DNA of 64,000 nt from Pseudorhodobacter sp. E13 (GTDB lineage Bacteria; Pseudomonadota; Alphaproteobacteria; Rhodobacterales; Rhodobacteraceae): positions 124,001 to 188,000 of the forward strand of contig NZ_RPEN01000156.1 of NCBI RefSeq assembly GCF_003991405.1. The letters run 5' to 3'. A program made the translations under genes and the position numbers. This document shows positions 37,377-46,223 of this stretch, one piece after another (position 1 is the stretch's first letter; each line of letters starts with the position of its first letter). Below the pieces are notes generated by a model. It was not told the DNA's origin. It saw only the letters and a program-made list of their open reading frames with translations, and made no database searches.

Positions 37377-39017
37377 ATGCTACGCGCGCTTGAAATTCGC
37401 GATTTGCTGATCATTGATCGGTTGGAACTTGCGTTCCAACCGGGTCTGAATGTGCTGACCGGGGAAACCGGGGCGGGCAAATCCATTCTGCTGGATGCTT
37501 TGGGCTTTGTGCTGGGCTGGCGCGGTCGCGCCGAACTGGTGCGCGCCGGGGCAGAGCAGGGCGAGGTGACGGCGGTGTTTCACTTGCCGCCGGGCCATGC
37601 CGCGCTGGCGGTTCTGGCAGAAGCCGGGATCGAGGCCGAGGATGAGCTGATCCTGCGCCGCATCAACACCGCCGATGGCCGCAAGACCGCTTGGGTCAAT
37701 GACCGCCGCGCCAGCGGTGAGGTGTTGCGCGCGCTGTCCGATACTTTGGTGGAACTGCATGGCCAGCATGATGATCGCGGCTTGCTGAACCCGCGTGGCC
37801 ATCGCCAGATCCTCGATGCCTTTGCCGGGGTTGATCTGGCGCCCGTCAAATCGGCTTGGTCGGCGCTGTCGGCTGCCCGCCGTGCCAAGGCGCAGGCCGA
37901 AGCCGCGCTAGAGGCCGCGCGGGTGGAGGAAGATTTCCTGCGTCATGCCGTGGCCGAGTTGGACAAGCTGAACCCCGAACCGGGCGAGGAGGCAAGCCTT
38001 GACGCCCGCCGCCGCGCCATGCAGGGGGCCGAAAAGATCCGCAGCGATATCGCCCGCGCCCATGTCGCCCTGTCTGACCAAGGGGCCGAGGCTGTGCTGG
38101 TCGATGCCCTGCGCTGGTTGGAAGGCGCGGCGGACCGTGCCGAAGGCCGGTTGGAAGGCGCGATAGCCGCCCTTGGCCGTGTGCTGGTGGAACTGGGCGA
38201 GGCGCAATCCGGGGTCGAAGATTGCCTCTCGGCGCTGGATTTCAACCCGATGGAGCTTGAGCAGATCGAAGAACGTCTGTTCGCCATCCGCGCGCTGGCC
38301 CGCAAGCATAATGTGCTGGCCGATGATCTGGGTGGCTTTGCCGATGATCTGCGTGCGCGTCTGGCGGTGATTGATGGCGGGGCTGGCAATCTTGCCGCGC
38401 TGACCACAGCGCTGGTTGAGGCAGAGGCCCGCTATACCCGCGCCGCCGAGGCGCTGACCAAGACCCGCCTTGCCGCCGCCAAACGGCTGGACAAGGCGAT
38501 GGGGGCGGAACTTGCCCCGTTGAAGATGGAGCGGGCAGTGTTTTCCACCCAGATCAACCCGATAGAGGCCGGGCCGGAAGGCGTGGATGAAGTGGCCTTT
38601 ACCGTGGCCACCAACCCCGGTGCGCCGTCGGGGCCGTTGAACAAGATTGCCTCGGGTGGTGAATTGTCGCGGTTTTTGCTGGCGTTGAAAGTGTGCCTTG
38701 CCGGAAACACGCCCGGTCTGACCATGATCTTCGATGAGATTGATCGCGGTGTGGGCGGGGCGACCGCCGATGCCGTGGGCCGCCGTCTGGCGGCACTGGC
38801 CAGCACCGCGCAGGTTCTGGTTGTGACCCATTCGCCGCAGGTGGCCGCCCTTGGTGCGCATCATTGGCGGGTGGAAAAGCGGGTGGAAAAGGGGATGACC
38901 CTCTCCACCGTCACGCCGCTGTCGCCCGACCAGCGCACCGAAGAAATCGCGCGGATGCTGGCAGGCGATACCATTACCCCCGCCGCCCGCGACGCTGCCC
39001 GCGCCTTGCTAGGATAG
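37377..39017 (+). CDS. recN: DNA repair protein RecN
   Basis: SMC-like ATPase for double-strand-break repair. Walker A GETGAGKS at residues 29-36, LVELHGQHDDRGLLNP after it, a coiled-coil middle rich in Ala/Glu/Arg, then the ABC signature ASGGELSRFLLALK and Walker B TMIFDEIDRGVGG near the end, followed by VVTHSPQVAA. The 546 residues match the family. bamD-recN neighbourhood is common in Rhodobacteraceae, often followed by ligA, which is absent here. Confidence 0.96.
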   Translation: MLRALEIRDLLIIDRLELAFQPGLNVLTGETGAGKSILLDALGFVLGWRGRAELVRAGAEQGEVTAVFHLPPGHAALAVLAEAGIEAEDELILRRINTADGRKTAWVNDRRASGEVLRALSDTLVELHGQHDDRGLLNPRGHRQILDAFAGVDLAPVKSAWSALSAARRAKAQAEAALEAARVEEDFLRHAVAELDKLNPEPGEEASLDARRRAMQGAEKIRSDIARAHVALSDQGAEAVLVDALRWLEGAADRAEGRLEGAIAALGRVLVELGEAQSGVEDCLSALDFNPMELEQIEERLFAIRALARKHNVLADDLGGFADDLRARLAVIDGGAGNLAALTTALVEAEARYTRAAEALTKTRLAAAKRLDKAMGAELAPLKMERAVFSTQINPIEAGPEGVDEVAFTVATNPGAPSGPLNKIASGGELSRFLLALKVCLAGNTPGLTMIFDEIDRGVGGATADAVGRRLAALASTAQVLVVTHSPQVAALGAHHWRVEKRVEKGMTLSTVTPLSPDQRTEEIARMLAGDTITPAARDAARALLG

Positions 39018-39058
39018 CGGTCCATGCGGGGCGTTTTTGTCACTTGGAAAGCCCTGCC

Positions 39059-39682
39059 ATGACTGTGAACTTTGCGCTTTACCCCTTTGCCTTGATTGGC
39101 CTTTTTGCCTCTGCCGCCCATGCACAGCAGGATTTCGGGGCGCAATTGGATGCCCTGCATCAAACCACCGATTACGCCAGCCCCGGCGCGTGGCATTACA
39201 CCCTGACAGGGGCCGATTTGTTAGAGGATGTCGCAGGCCAAATCGAAGGGATGGATTGGCAAAACCACCATCACCTATGCGATTTCGATACCGATGCGCA
39301 GGCGGTGGAGCGGGATATTGACCTGTCGGTGGTGGAAGATCAGCGCCACGCCTTCCTGTTCTTTCCGCTGCGCGCCGAGGTAAAGCAGGCGCAGGCCGAT
39401 GGGATTGCCCGTGCCGAAGCTGCCTTTACCGAAATCGTCAATGGCGATGAGAACTCGCGCCCCGATGACGACTACCGGGTTCTGGCCACCAGAACGCGGG
39501 CAGGGGAATTTGGCCCCGTGGTGCAGCGCAATTATACCGAAGTCACACAAGACCTGTTTGGCGAGCGTCATTACAGCTTTGAGCCGCTGTTCACCCTGCG
39601 CCTGATTGCGCGGGCTGAAAACGCAGACCGGGTGATCGCCGTGGTCGATGCAGCGCGCAAGGCAGCCTGCGAAACGCGTTAA
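39059..39682 (+). CDS. Secreted protein of unknown function
   Basis: Not recognised. The 207-residue product has a clear signal peptide (hydrophobic residues 6-20, cleavage likely after AHA, near residue 22). The mature part is acidic and contains WQNHHHLCDFDTDAQ, with one Cys and a triple His. It probably acts in the periplasm. It follows recN after 41 bp on the same strand and overlaps the convergent SnoaL-like gene by 4 bases. Confidence 0.7.
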   Translation: MTVNFALYPFALIGLFASAAHAQQDFGAQLDALHQTTDYASPGAWHYTLTGADLLEDVAGQIEGMDWQNHHHLCDFDTDAQAVERDIDLSVVEDQRHAFLFFPLRAEVKQAQADGIARAEAAFTEIVNGDENSRPDDDYRVLATRTRAGEFGPVVQRNYTEVTQDLFGERHYSFEPLFTLRLIARAENADRVIAVVDAARKAACETR

Positions 39683-40071
39683 GCCTCCACCGCCGAGAAT
39701 TGCAGCGACAGCGCCTGCCAGCCACCCTGCTTGGCCACCAGCACCGCAATCAGCATCGCCCCGATCCGCCCGGCATCGCGGCCTTGGGCATCGACAATGC
39801 CCGACAGCACCAAGCGTTGATGCAACACCGATGCGCCCGGCCCCAAAGGCCGCAGCCGGGTTTTACCCGTCACCAGCCGCGATTGGCTGAAGGCCCCGGC
39901 CCATTCGCCCGCAAACAAGGCTTCGGCGGCTTTGCGCCCTTCGGCCCAGCCCCCTGTCAGGCTTAGCACATCGGCATCATCGGCCAGCAATTGCCCCAAC
40001 CCCGGCGCATCACGCGCGCCCCAGGCAAGCGCAAAGGCACGGGCGAATTCTTCGGGTTTTGTCGGGGTCAT
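39679..40071 (-). CDS. SnoaL/NTF2-like small protein
   Basis: A 130-residue protein with the order FARAFALAWGARDAPGLGQLLADDADVLSLTGGW, the usual helix-and-cone pattern of NTF2-like (SgcJ/EcaC type) folds. These can be isomerases, hydrolases or ligand-binding partners; no catalytic function can be given. Its start overlaps the stop of the upstream FAD oxidase gene by 4 bases, so they form an operon and may share a substrate. Confidence 0.7.
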   Translation of the reverse strand: MTPTKPEEFARAFALAWGARDAPGLGQLLADDADVLSLTGGWAEGRKAAEALFAGEWAGAFSQSRLVTGKTRLRPLGPGASVLHQRLVLSGIVDAQGRDAGRIGAMLIAVLVAKQGGWQALSLQFSAVEA

Positions 40072-41441
40072 TTCTGCCGCACCATCTTGCCGGGATTCAT
40101 CAGGTTCGCCGGGTCCAGCGCGCGTTTGATCTGCCCCATCACATCCCAGGCCGCGCCATGTTCCGCCGCCATATAGCCCAGCTTGCCGCAGCCGATACCA
40201 TGTTCCCCGGTAATCGTGCCGCCCAAATGCAGCGCGCGTTCCACCATGCGGTTCGACAGGCGGCGCGCCACAGCCATTTCGGCCGGATCATCCTTGTCAA
40301 CCAACAGGATCGCGTGGAAATTGCCATCTCCCACATGGCCCAGAATTGGCCCCATGATCGGGCTTTCGGCAATATCGGCGCGGGTTTCCTCCACCGCTTC
40401 GGCAAGGCGCGAAATCGGCACGCAAACATCGGTGACAAGGGCCGTGGCACCGGGCCGCAGCGCCAGAATGGCGGGATAGGCATTGTGCCGCATCCGCCAC
40501 AGCTTGTTGCGATCTTCGGTGGCTTTCGCCCAATCATAGCCAGTGCAGCCCATTTCGGCGGCAATCTCGGCAAAGCGTTCGGTCTGCTCCTGCACCCCCG
40601 CGGGGGAGCCGTGGAATTCCACCATCAATTGCGGTTCTACCGTCAGGCTGGTGCCGGCCCAGGCGTTGCAGGCCTCTACCGAAGCTTGATCCAGAAATTC
40701 GATCCGGGCCATCGGGATACCGCTTTGAATGGTGGCAATCACGCAATCCACCGCATCCGCGATGCTGGGAAAGGCGCAAACCGCCGCCGAAACCGCCTCT
40801 GGCTGGCCATGCAGGCGCAGCGTCAGCTCGGTGGTCAGGCCAAGTGTGCCTTCGGAGCCGACAAACAGCGCCGTCAGGTCATACCCCGCCGAGGATTTCG
40901 GCGCCGAGGTGCCGGTGCGGATGGTGCGGCCATCGGCCAGAACCACCTCCAGCCCCAGCACATTGTCGCGCATGGTGCCGTATTTCACCGCCGTGGTGCC
41001 GCTGGCGCGGGTGGCGGCCATACCGCCCAGCGTGGCATTGGCCCCCGGATCGACCGGAAAAAACAGCCCCGTGGCGCGCAGGGCATCATTCAGCGCTTCC
41101 CGCGTGATGCCGGGTTGCACGACACAGAGCATATCTTCGGGATAAACGGCCAGCATCTGGTTCATCTGGCTGAAATCCACCATCACCCCGCCTTTCAGCG
41201 CCAGCGCATGCCCCTCCAGCGAGGTGCCCGCCCCCCAGCCCACCATCGGCACCCCGTTTGCCGCGCAAAGCCGCGCGATCATCGCGACCTCTGCGGTGCT
41301 TTGGGGAAAGACAACCGCATCGGGCAGGCCACCTGTCACATGGGTTTCCGACTGCCCATATTGCGCCAAAGCGGCGGGCACACGGCTGAACCGGGCGCCC
41401 AGACGATGGGACAATTCGGCAAGGGCGGGTTCAAGATTCAT
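40068..41441 (-). CDS. FAD-linked oxidase, D-lactate/glycolate dehydrogenase type
   Basis: A 457-residue flavoprotein of the PCMH/VAO superfamily that oxidises a 2-hydroxyacid and passes electrons to cytochrome or quinone. The FAD domain shows PMVGWGAGTSLEGHALAL and VDPGANATLGGMAATRASGT. The cap ends with GHVGDGNFHAIL and GTITGEHGIGCGK, conserved in D-lactate dehydrogenase (cytochrome) and GlcD. It is closer in layout to eukaryotic-type LDHD than to GlcD, which has GlcE/GlcF partners; none is present. Substrate is probably D-lactate. Confidence 0.88.
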   Translation of the reverse strand: MNLEPALAELSHRLGARFSRVPAALAQYGQSETHVTGGLPDAVVFPQSTAEVAMIARLCAANGVPMVGWGAGTSLEGHALALKGGVMVDFSQMNQMLAVYPEDMLCVVQPGITREALNDALRATGLFFPVDPGANATLGGMAATRASGTTAVKYGTMRDNVLGLEVVLADGRTIRTGTSAPKSSAGYDLTALFVGSEGTLGLTTELTLRLHGQPEAVSAAVCAFPSIADAVDCVIATIQSGIPMARIEFLDQASVEACNAWAGTSLTVEPQLMVEFHGSPAGVQEQTERFAEIAAEMGCTGYDWAKATEDRNKLWRMRHNAYPAILALRPGATALVTDVCVPISRLAEAVEETRADIAESPIMGPILGHVGDGNFHAILLVDKDDPAEMAVARRLSNRMVERALHLGGTITGEHGIGCGKLGYMAAEHGAAWDVMGQIKRALDPANLMNPGKMVRQK

Positions 41442-41497
41442 GCGGCCTCCGTCGCTTTGGCTCAGGCTAAACCATGGGGCCTGTCAGGGGAAGGGCG

Positions 41498-42139
41498 CTA
41501 GGGTTTCAGTGCGGCCAGTGCGGGCGCCAAATCGCCGTATCCGGTGAAGCGCCGCTCATAGGCGAGGCCAAGGCGCCTGGCGCAGTCCTCGGCCTTTTTG
41601 TCCAGCGCCGGGTCATTGGTTTGCGCCTGATAGACCAGCTTGGTGTAATTGCCGAAATACATGTCGCGAAGCTGTGGGTGCCGGTCAAGGCCCATCGGCT
41701 TCCAGACAAAGGCATCGAACTGCCGCACCAGAAAATCGGTCAGGTAAAAGGCGGTGAATTCCTGCTCGGCCTTTTCGGCGAAGGCCTCATTCCCTTCAAA
41801 AAACGAATAGCAATGCGGGCCTGCGATCATCTCGACCCCCAATTTCTTGCACATTTCGAACAATTGCCCGCCAGTGCCGCAATCAGCATAGACCACGAAG
41901 ATATCGGCATAATCGCGGCGGTGTTCGGTGACGGATTTCTCTACGGCGGCGGGGATGCGGTCGGGCCAAAGGTGCAGATTGGCGGGCAGGCATTGCAGGT
42001 CAAGATGGTCCCAGTGGTTCAATCGTTTCAGGGCAAGGATTTCATGCGCCAAGGCCCCGCAGGCGATCAGCAACACCCGGCCCGCGCCGCAGGGGGGCAG
42101 GCCTTCTTCGGTCAGGGTTTTGTCATCCAGCGCGGTCAT
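41498..42139 (-). CDS. DUF1638 protein
   Basis: A 213-residue soluble protein. VVYADCGTGGQLFEMCKKLGV and GPHCYSFFEG carry Cys and His residues typical of DUF1638 and are possible metal or corrinoid ligands. Its biochemical role is unknown to me. The ATG overlaps the stop of the upstream 52-residue membrane protein (ATGA). It lies 2 kb from the corrinoid protein gene, and I would test it for a link with methyl transfer, but this is only suggested by location. Confidence 0.75.
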   Translation of the reverse strand: MTALDDKTLTEEGLPPCGAGRVLLIACGALAHEILALKRLNHWDHLDLQCLPANLHLWPDRIPAAVEKSVTEHRRDYADIFVVYADCGTGGQLFEMCKKLGVEMIAGPHCYSFFEGNEAFAEKAEQEFTAFYLTDFLVRQFDAFVWKPMGLDRHPQLRDMYFGNYTKLVYQAQTNDPALDKKAEDCARRLGLAYERRFTGYGDLAPALAALKP

Positions 42140-42294
42140 TTCCGGTCCATCCACAGCCGCAGGCCAAGGGCGGCCCCGGCAAAGACCACGCCCAGAACGG
42201 CCATGGGCAAGCCAAAGATTTGCGCCGCCAGAACAGTTGCGGCGGCGGCAAGGATGACGATCAGCAGTAACCAGATCAGAACGCGGGCGGGCAT
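42136..42294 (-). CDS. Small membrane protein (52 residues), unknown
   Basis: Reads MPARVLIWLLLIVILAAAAT at the N terminus, with a second hydrophobic part FGLPMAVLGVVFAGAALGLRL and a basic end WMDRK. Two membrane helices in a hairpin are likely. It is translationally coupled to the DUF1638 gene by a 4-base overlap, which supports it being real despite its size. Function unknown. Confidence 0.6.
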   Translation of the reverse strand: MPARVLIWLLLIVILAAAATVLAAQIFGLPMAVLGVVFAGAALGLRLWMDRK

Positions 42295-42451
42295 GGCGGG
42301 GCCTTTGGGTTGTTCCCGTCAAACCTAGGCGGGCCGCAGGCGGAAGCCAAGCGGTGAACACGGCGGCTTGATCGCTGAATGCGTCAATGGCTATGGTTTG
42401 CGGGGCGCGATTGCGGTTTAAAGGTGCAAACCCATTTCACAGGAGCAGAAC

Positions 42452-43309
42452 ATGGCCGAATATACCCCCCCAAAAGTCTGGACATGGGACAGCGAAAACG
42501 GTGGCACCTGGGCCAAGCTGAACCGCCCCATCGCGGGGGCCACGCATGACAAGGCGCTGCCCGTGGGCAAGCACCCGTTCCAGCTTTATTCCCTTGCCAC
42601 GCCCAATGGCGTGAAAGTCACAGTGATGTTTGAGGAGTTGCTGGAAGCCGGCCATAAGGGCGCGGAATATGATGCCTGGCTGATCCGCATCGCGGATGGC
42701 GATCAGTTCGGTTCGGGCTTTGTCGAGGTGAACCCGAATTCCAAGATTCCGGCGCTCATGGACCATTCGGGCGCGGAACCGCTGCGGGTGTTTGAAAGCG
42801 GCGCGATCTTGCTGCATCTGGCCGAGAAATTCGGGGCCTTTCTGCCCAGCGGGGCCGGGCGGGTGGAATGCCTGAACTGGCTGTTCTGGCAGATGGGGTC
42901 GGCCCCTTATTTGGGCGGCGGTTTCGGGCATTTCTATGCTTATGCGCCGGAAAAATGGCAGTATCCGATCGACCGCTTCGCGATGGAGGTGAAGCGGCAG
43001 TTGGATGTGCTGGACCGGGAGCTTGCCACCCGCCCCTATATCGCGGGCGAGGATTACAGCATCGCTGATATCGCGATCTGGGCGTGGTATGGGCAGTTGG
43101 TGCTGGGCCGCCAATATGGCGCGGCAGAGTTCCTTGATGTGGCCTCTTACACGCATGTGATGGACTGGGCGCAAAAGATTGACGCCCGCCCGGCGGTGAA
43201 GCGGGGCCGGATGGTCAACCGGGCCTTTGGCGAGCCGGAATTGCAGCTTCATGAGCGTCACGATGCCGGTGATTTTGCGACGAAGACGCAGGATAAAATC
43301 GCGGGGTGA
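42452..43309 (+). CDS. yghU: Glutathione S-transferase family protein, YghU type
   Basis: Cytosolic thiol-redox enzyme of 285 residues. The long N-terminal extension before the thioredoxin fold (WTWDSENGGTWAKLNRPIAG) and LYSLATPNGVKVTVMFEELLEAG followed by NPNSKIPALMDHSG are typical of YghU/YfcG-like proteins, which have disulphide reductase activity with two glutathione molecules. The C-terminal helical domain ends near residue 270. It is followed by a strong terminator and is a single-gene unit. Confidence 0.88.
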   Translation: MAEYTPPKVWTWDSENGGTWAKLNRPIAGATHDKALPVGKHPFQLYSLATPNGVKVTVMFEELLEAGHKGAEYDAWLIRIADGDQFGSGFVEVNPNSKIPALMDHSGAEPLRVFESGAILLHLAEKFGAFLPSGAGRVECLNWLFWQMGSAPYLGGGFGHFYAYAPEKWQYPIDRFAMEVKRQLDVLDRELATRPYIAGEDYSIADIAIWAWYGQLVLGRQYGAAEFLDVASYTHVMDWAQKIDARPAVKRGRMVNRAFGEPELQLHERHDAGDFATKTQDKIAG

Positions 43310-43388
43310 GGCTGCGAGTCCACAGCGCGGAATCGCGCGCGGAGTGCGTGGCAAGATGCTGAAATGAAACGACTTCATTGAAAAAATT

Positions 43389-43421
43389 AACCCGCGATTA
43401 AGATTTTGATCGCGGGTTTTT
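43389..43421 (+). terminator. Rho-independent terminator after yghU
   Basis: AACCCGCGAT pairs perfectly with ATCGCGGGTT around a 10-nt loop and ends in TTTTT, 80 bp after the yghU stop. Confidence 0.88.
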
Positions 43422-43558
43422 CATGCGTGGTTTCTGGCCGGGCGCGCTGTTTCGGCGGGTTTCCTGCCGGGGCCTGTGGGCTGGGCTTGCAGGCGTTGAT
43501 GATAACGTATATGAAAACTTGAATGTAATGGAAGCGCCGCAACAGGAAGGGCAGACGC

Positions 43559-44005
43559 ATGTCGATATGGGGGTATGTTCTGGGGGCGGCGGTGGTCTTG
43601 GGCGCGGTGCTGTTCGGGCTTGCCAATCTGACACAAACGGCAGCCGCGCAAAATGTGATGCTGGAGCCGCTGACGGGGCAGGCGCTCGCCTCGGATGACA
43701 GCCTGTTTCTGGTCGATATTCGCACGCCCGAGGAATGGAAGCAAAGCGGCGTGGTCGAAGGCGCGCTGCTGCTGACCTATAGCACGCCCGAGGCGTTTTT
43801 GCAGGTGGTGGCGCCAAAGCTGAAGCCGGGGCAGCGGATCGGGTTGATCTGCCGCTCGGGCAACCGCACATCGCGGGCAGCGCAGCAAATCGCCCCTTTG
43901 TTCAAAGGTGAGATTGTGGATGTGCAAGGCGGGATGAACCGCGTGTTGGTGCAGGGCTACCAACCGGTGAAACCGACGCGCATGCAGGGTTGTGCAAGCT
44001 GTTGA
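43559..44005 (+). CDS. Membrane-anchored rhodanese-like protein
   Basis: A 148-residue protein with an N-terminal membrane anchor or signal (residues 5-25) and one rhodanese domain: LFLVDIRTPEEWKQSGVVEGA and the active-site loop ICRSGNRTSRAA with the catalytic Cys. The end GCASC adds another Cys pair. The domain probably faces the periplasm and may handle sulphur transfer or redox. It is a single gene between two terminators. Confidence 0.85.
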   Translation: MSIWGYVLGAAVVLGAVLFGLANLTQTAAAQNVMLEPLTGQALASDDSLFLVDIRTPEEWKQSGVVEGALLLTYSTPEAFLQVVAPKLKPGQRIGLICRSGNRTSRAAQQIAPLFKGEIVDVQGGMNRVLVQGYQPVKPTRMQGCASC

Positions 44006-44125
44006 GGGGGGGCAGCGCTTCTTCTTCCATCCTTATTGGCAAAAGGTGGCTGAAATCAAAGATTTCAGGCGTGAACGGATGCGGTGCGTATAACCTTTGA
44101 AAAGAAATGATCTTAGGCATGAACA

Positions 44126-44150
44126 AACCCCGGCGCTGGCCGGGGTTTTG
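44126..44150. terminator. Bidirectional terminator between rhodanese and corrinoid genes
   Basis: AAACCCCGGC pairs with GCCGGGGTTT (4-nt loop), with A-rich and T-rich ends, so it can stop convergent transcripts from both sides. A second hairpin CTGAAATC/GATTTCAG lies at 44050-44068. Confidence 0.8.
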
Positions 44151-44170
44151 GGCTGCGGCGAAAGCGCAGA

Positions 44171-44866
44171 TCAGGCGTTGGCTTGGTTGTGCTTGCGCGC
44201 CACCAGTGCCTTTGCGGTTTCCACGGCCACGGCGGCATCGCGGCAATAGGCGTCTGCGCCAATGGCCTTGCCGAATTCTTCGTTCAAAGGCGCGCCGCCG
44301 ACCAGCACGATATAATCATCGCGCATGCCTTTTTCGTTCAGCGTGTCGATCACGACTTTCATATAGGGCATGGTCGTGGTCAGCAGGGCCGACATGCCAA
44401 GGATATCGGGCTTTTCCGATTCCAATGCCTCCAGATAGGCATCGACCGAGTTGTTGATGCCAAGGTCTTTGACCTCAAACCCGGCGCCTTCCATCATCAT
44501 GCCGACAAGGTTCTTGCCGATGTCGTGGATATCGCCTTTGACGGTGCCGATCACCATTTTGCCCATGCGCGGCGCGCCGGTCGCGATCAGCAGCGGTTTC
44601 AGGATGGCCATGCCACCTTTCATCGCATTGGCCGCCAGCAGCACTTCGGGCACGAACAGGATGCCATCGCGGAAATCGGCGCCGACAATGGTCATGCCTG
44701 CCACAAGCGCCTTGGTCAGCGCATCATAGGGGGCCCAGCCGCGTTCGATCAGGATGTTGACGCCTTCTTCGATTTCCTCTTTCAGGCCATCGTAAAGGTC
44801 GTCGTGCATTTGCAGGACCAGTTCGTCATCAGAAAGTTCGGAAAGGATGATTTCGTCGTCAGACAT
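44171..44866 (-). CDS. Corrinoid (vitamin B12-binding) methyl-carrier protein
   Basis: A 231-residue protein with the two-domain plan of MtaC/MtbC/MetH corrinoid modules: an N-terminal helical cap (residues 15-95) and a Rossmann-like cobalamin domain with D112-I-H114-D-I-G117, His114 being the lower cobalt ligand. The acidic N terminus MSDDEIILSELSDDE is unusual. It carries a methyl group between a donor methyltransferase and an acceptor. The homocysteine methyltransferase 1.4 kb downstream of its start fits a split methionine synthase. The MttB-like enzyme at 59.3 kb also needs such a partner. Confidence 0.9.
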   Translation of the reverse strand: MSDDEIILSELSDDELVLQMHDDLYDGLKEEIEEGVNILIERGWAPYDALTKALVAGMTIVGADFRDGILFVPEVLLAANAMKGGMAILKPLLIATGAPRMGKMVIGTVKGDIHDIGKNLVGMMMEGAGFEVKDLGINNSVDAYLEALESEKPDILGMSALLTTTMPYMKVVIDTLNEKGMRDDYIVLVGGAPLNEEFGKAIGADAYCRDAAVAVETAKALVARKHNQANA

Positions 44867-45019
44867 GGCATGCTCCTGCGCGGTCGTTTATTGCTGAATG
44901 GTCGCAAAGCCCGCGAACCACTTTTCGGTTTACGACATTGGTAGGGTGAAAGCCGACAAGTTGCAATTTGATGTTGCGATTTGCTGGTATTTGTTCCGTT
45001 TTCGTTCTAGTGTGTCGCC

Positions 45020-46114
45020 ATGACGCAGGTTGAGCATGAGATGGGAACGGTTTCGCGCTTGGTTCGGGCGCGGGCGCGGGGGGTGGCCTCGAACGCCTCC
45101 GGGCGGTTTGAAGGGCTGTCGCGCTTGGCGGTCGATGACGGATGGAGCGAGGAGGAAGCAGCTTTGCTGCGCACCGAGGTGCGATTGGAACGCGCGCGCT
45201 CGGCCATCAGTTACAACCGCTCGCCCGATCTGCCGTTTGATCGCTCGGTCAACCCCTATCGGGGTTGTGAGCATGGCTGCGCCTATTGCTATGCGCGCCC
45301 CAGCCATGCCTATCTGAACCTGTCGCCGGGGCTGGATTTTGAAACCAAGCTGATCGCGCGGCCCGGGCTGGAGGCGGTGCTGGCGCAGGAGTTGCGGGTG
45401 AAATCTTACCGGCCTGCGGTGATAGCGATTGGCACCAATACCGACCCCTATCAACCGATCGAGGCGGAGCATGGTGTGATGCGCGCGGTGCTTGGGGTTT
45501 TGGCCGAGTTCCGGCATCCGGTGGCGATAACGACCAAAGGCACGTTGATTGAGCGGGATCTGGATATTCTGGGGCCGATGGCGGCGCAGGGATTGGTGCG
45601 GGTTGGGGTGTCGATGACCACGCTGGATGCGGGTTTGAGCCGCGCTTTGGAACCGCGTGCGCCGGCCCCCGCGCGGCGCTTGGCGATGATCCGGCGTCTG
45701 TCTGCGGCGGGTGTTCCGGTGCGGGTGATGGTGGCCCCGGTGATACCGGGGCTGACCGACCCGGAGATGGAGGCGATACTGGAGGCCGCGCGCGATGCAG
45801 GGGCGGTGGCGGCCAGTTGGATTTTGCTGCGCCTGCCGGGCGAGGTGCAGGGTCTGTTTCGCGATTGGCTGGCCACGCATGCGCCGGGGCGGGCCGAGAA
45901 GGTGCTGGCCCGGCTGGCGGCGTTGCATGGTGGTGCGGTCTATGACGCGGGGTTTGGCACGCGGATGCGCGGCAACGGGATTTGGGCCGCGTTGATTGCC
46001 AAGCGGTTTGATGTGGCTTTGGCGCGGTTGGGCTTGGATCTGCGGCTGGCTCCGCTGCGCTTCGATCTGTTCGCAGCACCCGCCCAAGCAGGGGATCAGC
46101 TAAGCCTGTTCTAA
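45020..46114 (+). CDS. PA0069-type radical SAM protein (Spl-like)
   Basis: A 364-residue radical SAM enzyme. The [4Fe-4S] motif is C83-EHG-C87-AY-C90 in NPYRGCEHGCAYCYARP, the pattern shared with spore photoproduct lyase-like repair enzymes. Also seen is AIGTNTDPYQPIE. The function of PA0069-like proteins is unknown; DNA or RNA repair has been suggested by similarity. It lies between the corrinoid and homocysteine methyltransferase genes but on the opposite strand. Confidence 0.85.
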   Translation: MTQVEHEMGTVSRLVRARARGVASNASGRFEGLSRLAVDDGWSEEEAALLRTEVRLERARSAISYNRSPDLPFDRSVNPYRGCEHGCAYCYARPSHAYLNLSPGLDFETKLIARPGLEAVLAQELRVKSYRPAVIAIGTNTDPYQPIEAEHGVMRAVLGVLAEFRHPVAITTKGTLIERDLDILGPMAAQGLVRVGVSMTTLDAGLSRALEPRAPAPARRLAMIRRLSAAGVPVRVMVAPVIPGLTDPEMEAILEAARDAGAVAASWILLRLPGEVQGLFRDWLATHAPGRAEKVLARLAALHGGAVYDAGFGTRMRGNGIWAALIAKRFDVALARLGLDLRLAPLRFDLFAAPAQAGDQLSLF

Positions 46115-46191
46115 CGCGAAACGCGCTAGGGCCGCAGGCGGGCTGTGCGTTTGCTGCGCACATCGTATTGGGTGTTTATGACCAGATGAAT

Positions 46192-46217
46192 TTGGGGGGC
46201 GTTTGTTTGCCCCCCAA
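46192..46217. terminator. Hairpin between convergent genes
   Basis: TTGGGGGGC pairs perfectly with GCCCCCCAA around an 8-nt loop, between the ends of the radical SAM gene and the methyltransferase gene. There is no T-run, so termination is uncertain. Confidence 0.45.
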
Positions 46218-46223
46218 CAGGGG

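Noticed and set aside
43387-43401. Second TTAA-N7-TTAA (CtrA-type) site
   Set aside because: It overlaps the stem of the yghU terminator and is 158 bp from the next gene; the hairpin explains the sequence sufficiently.
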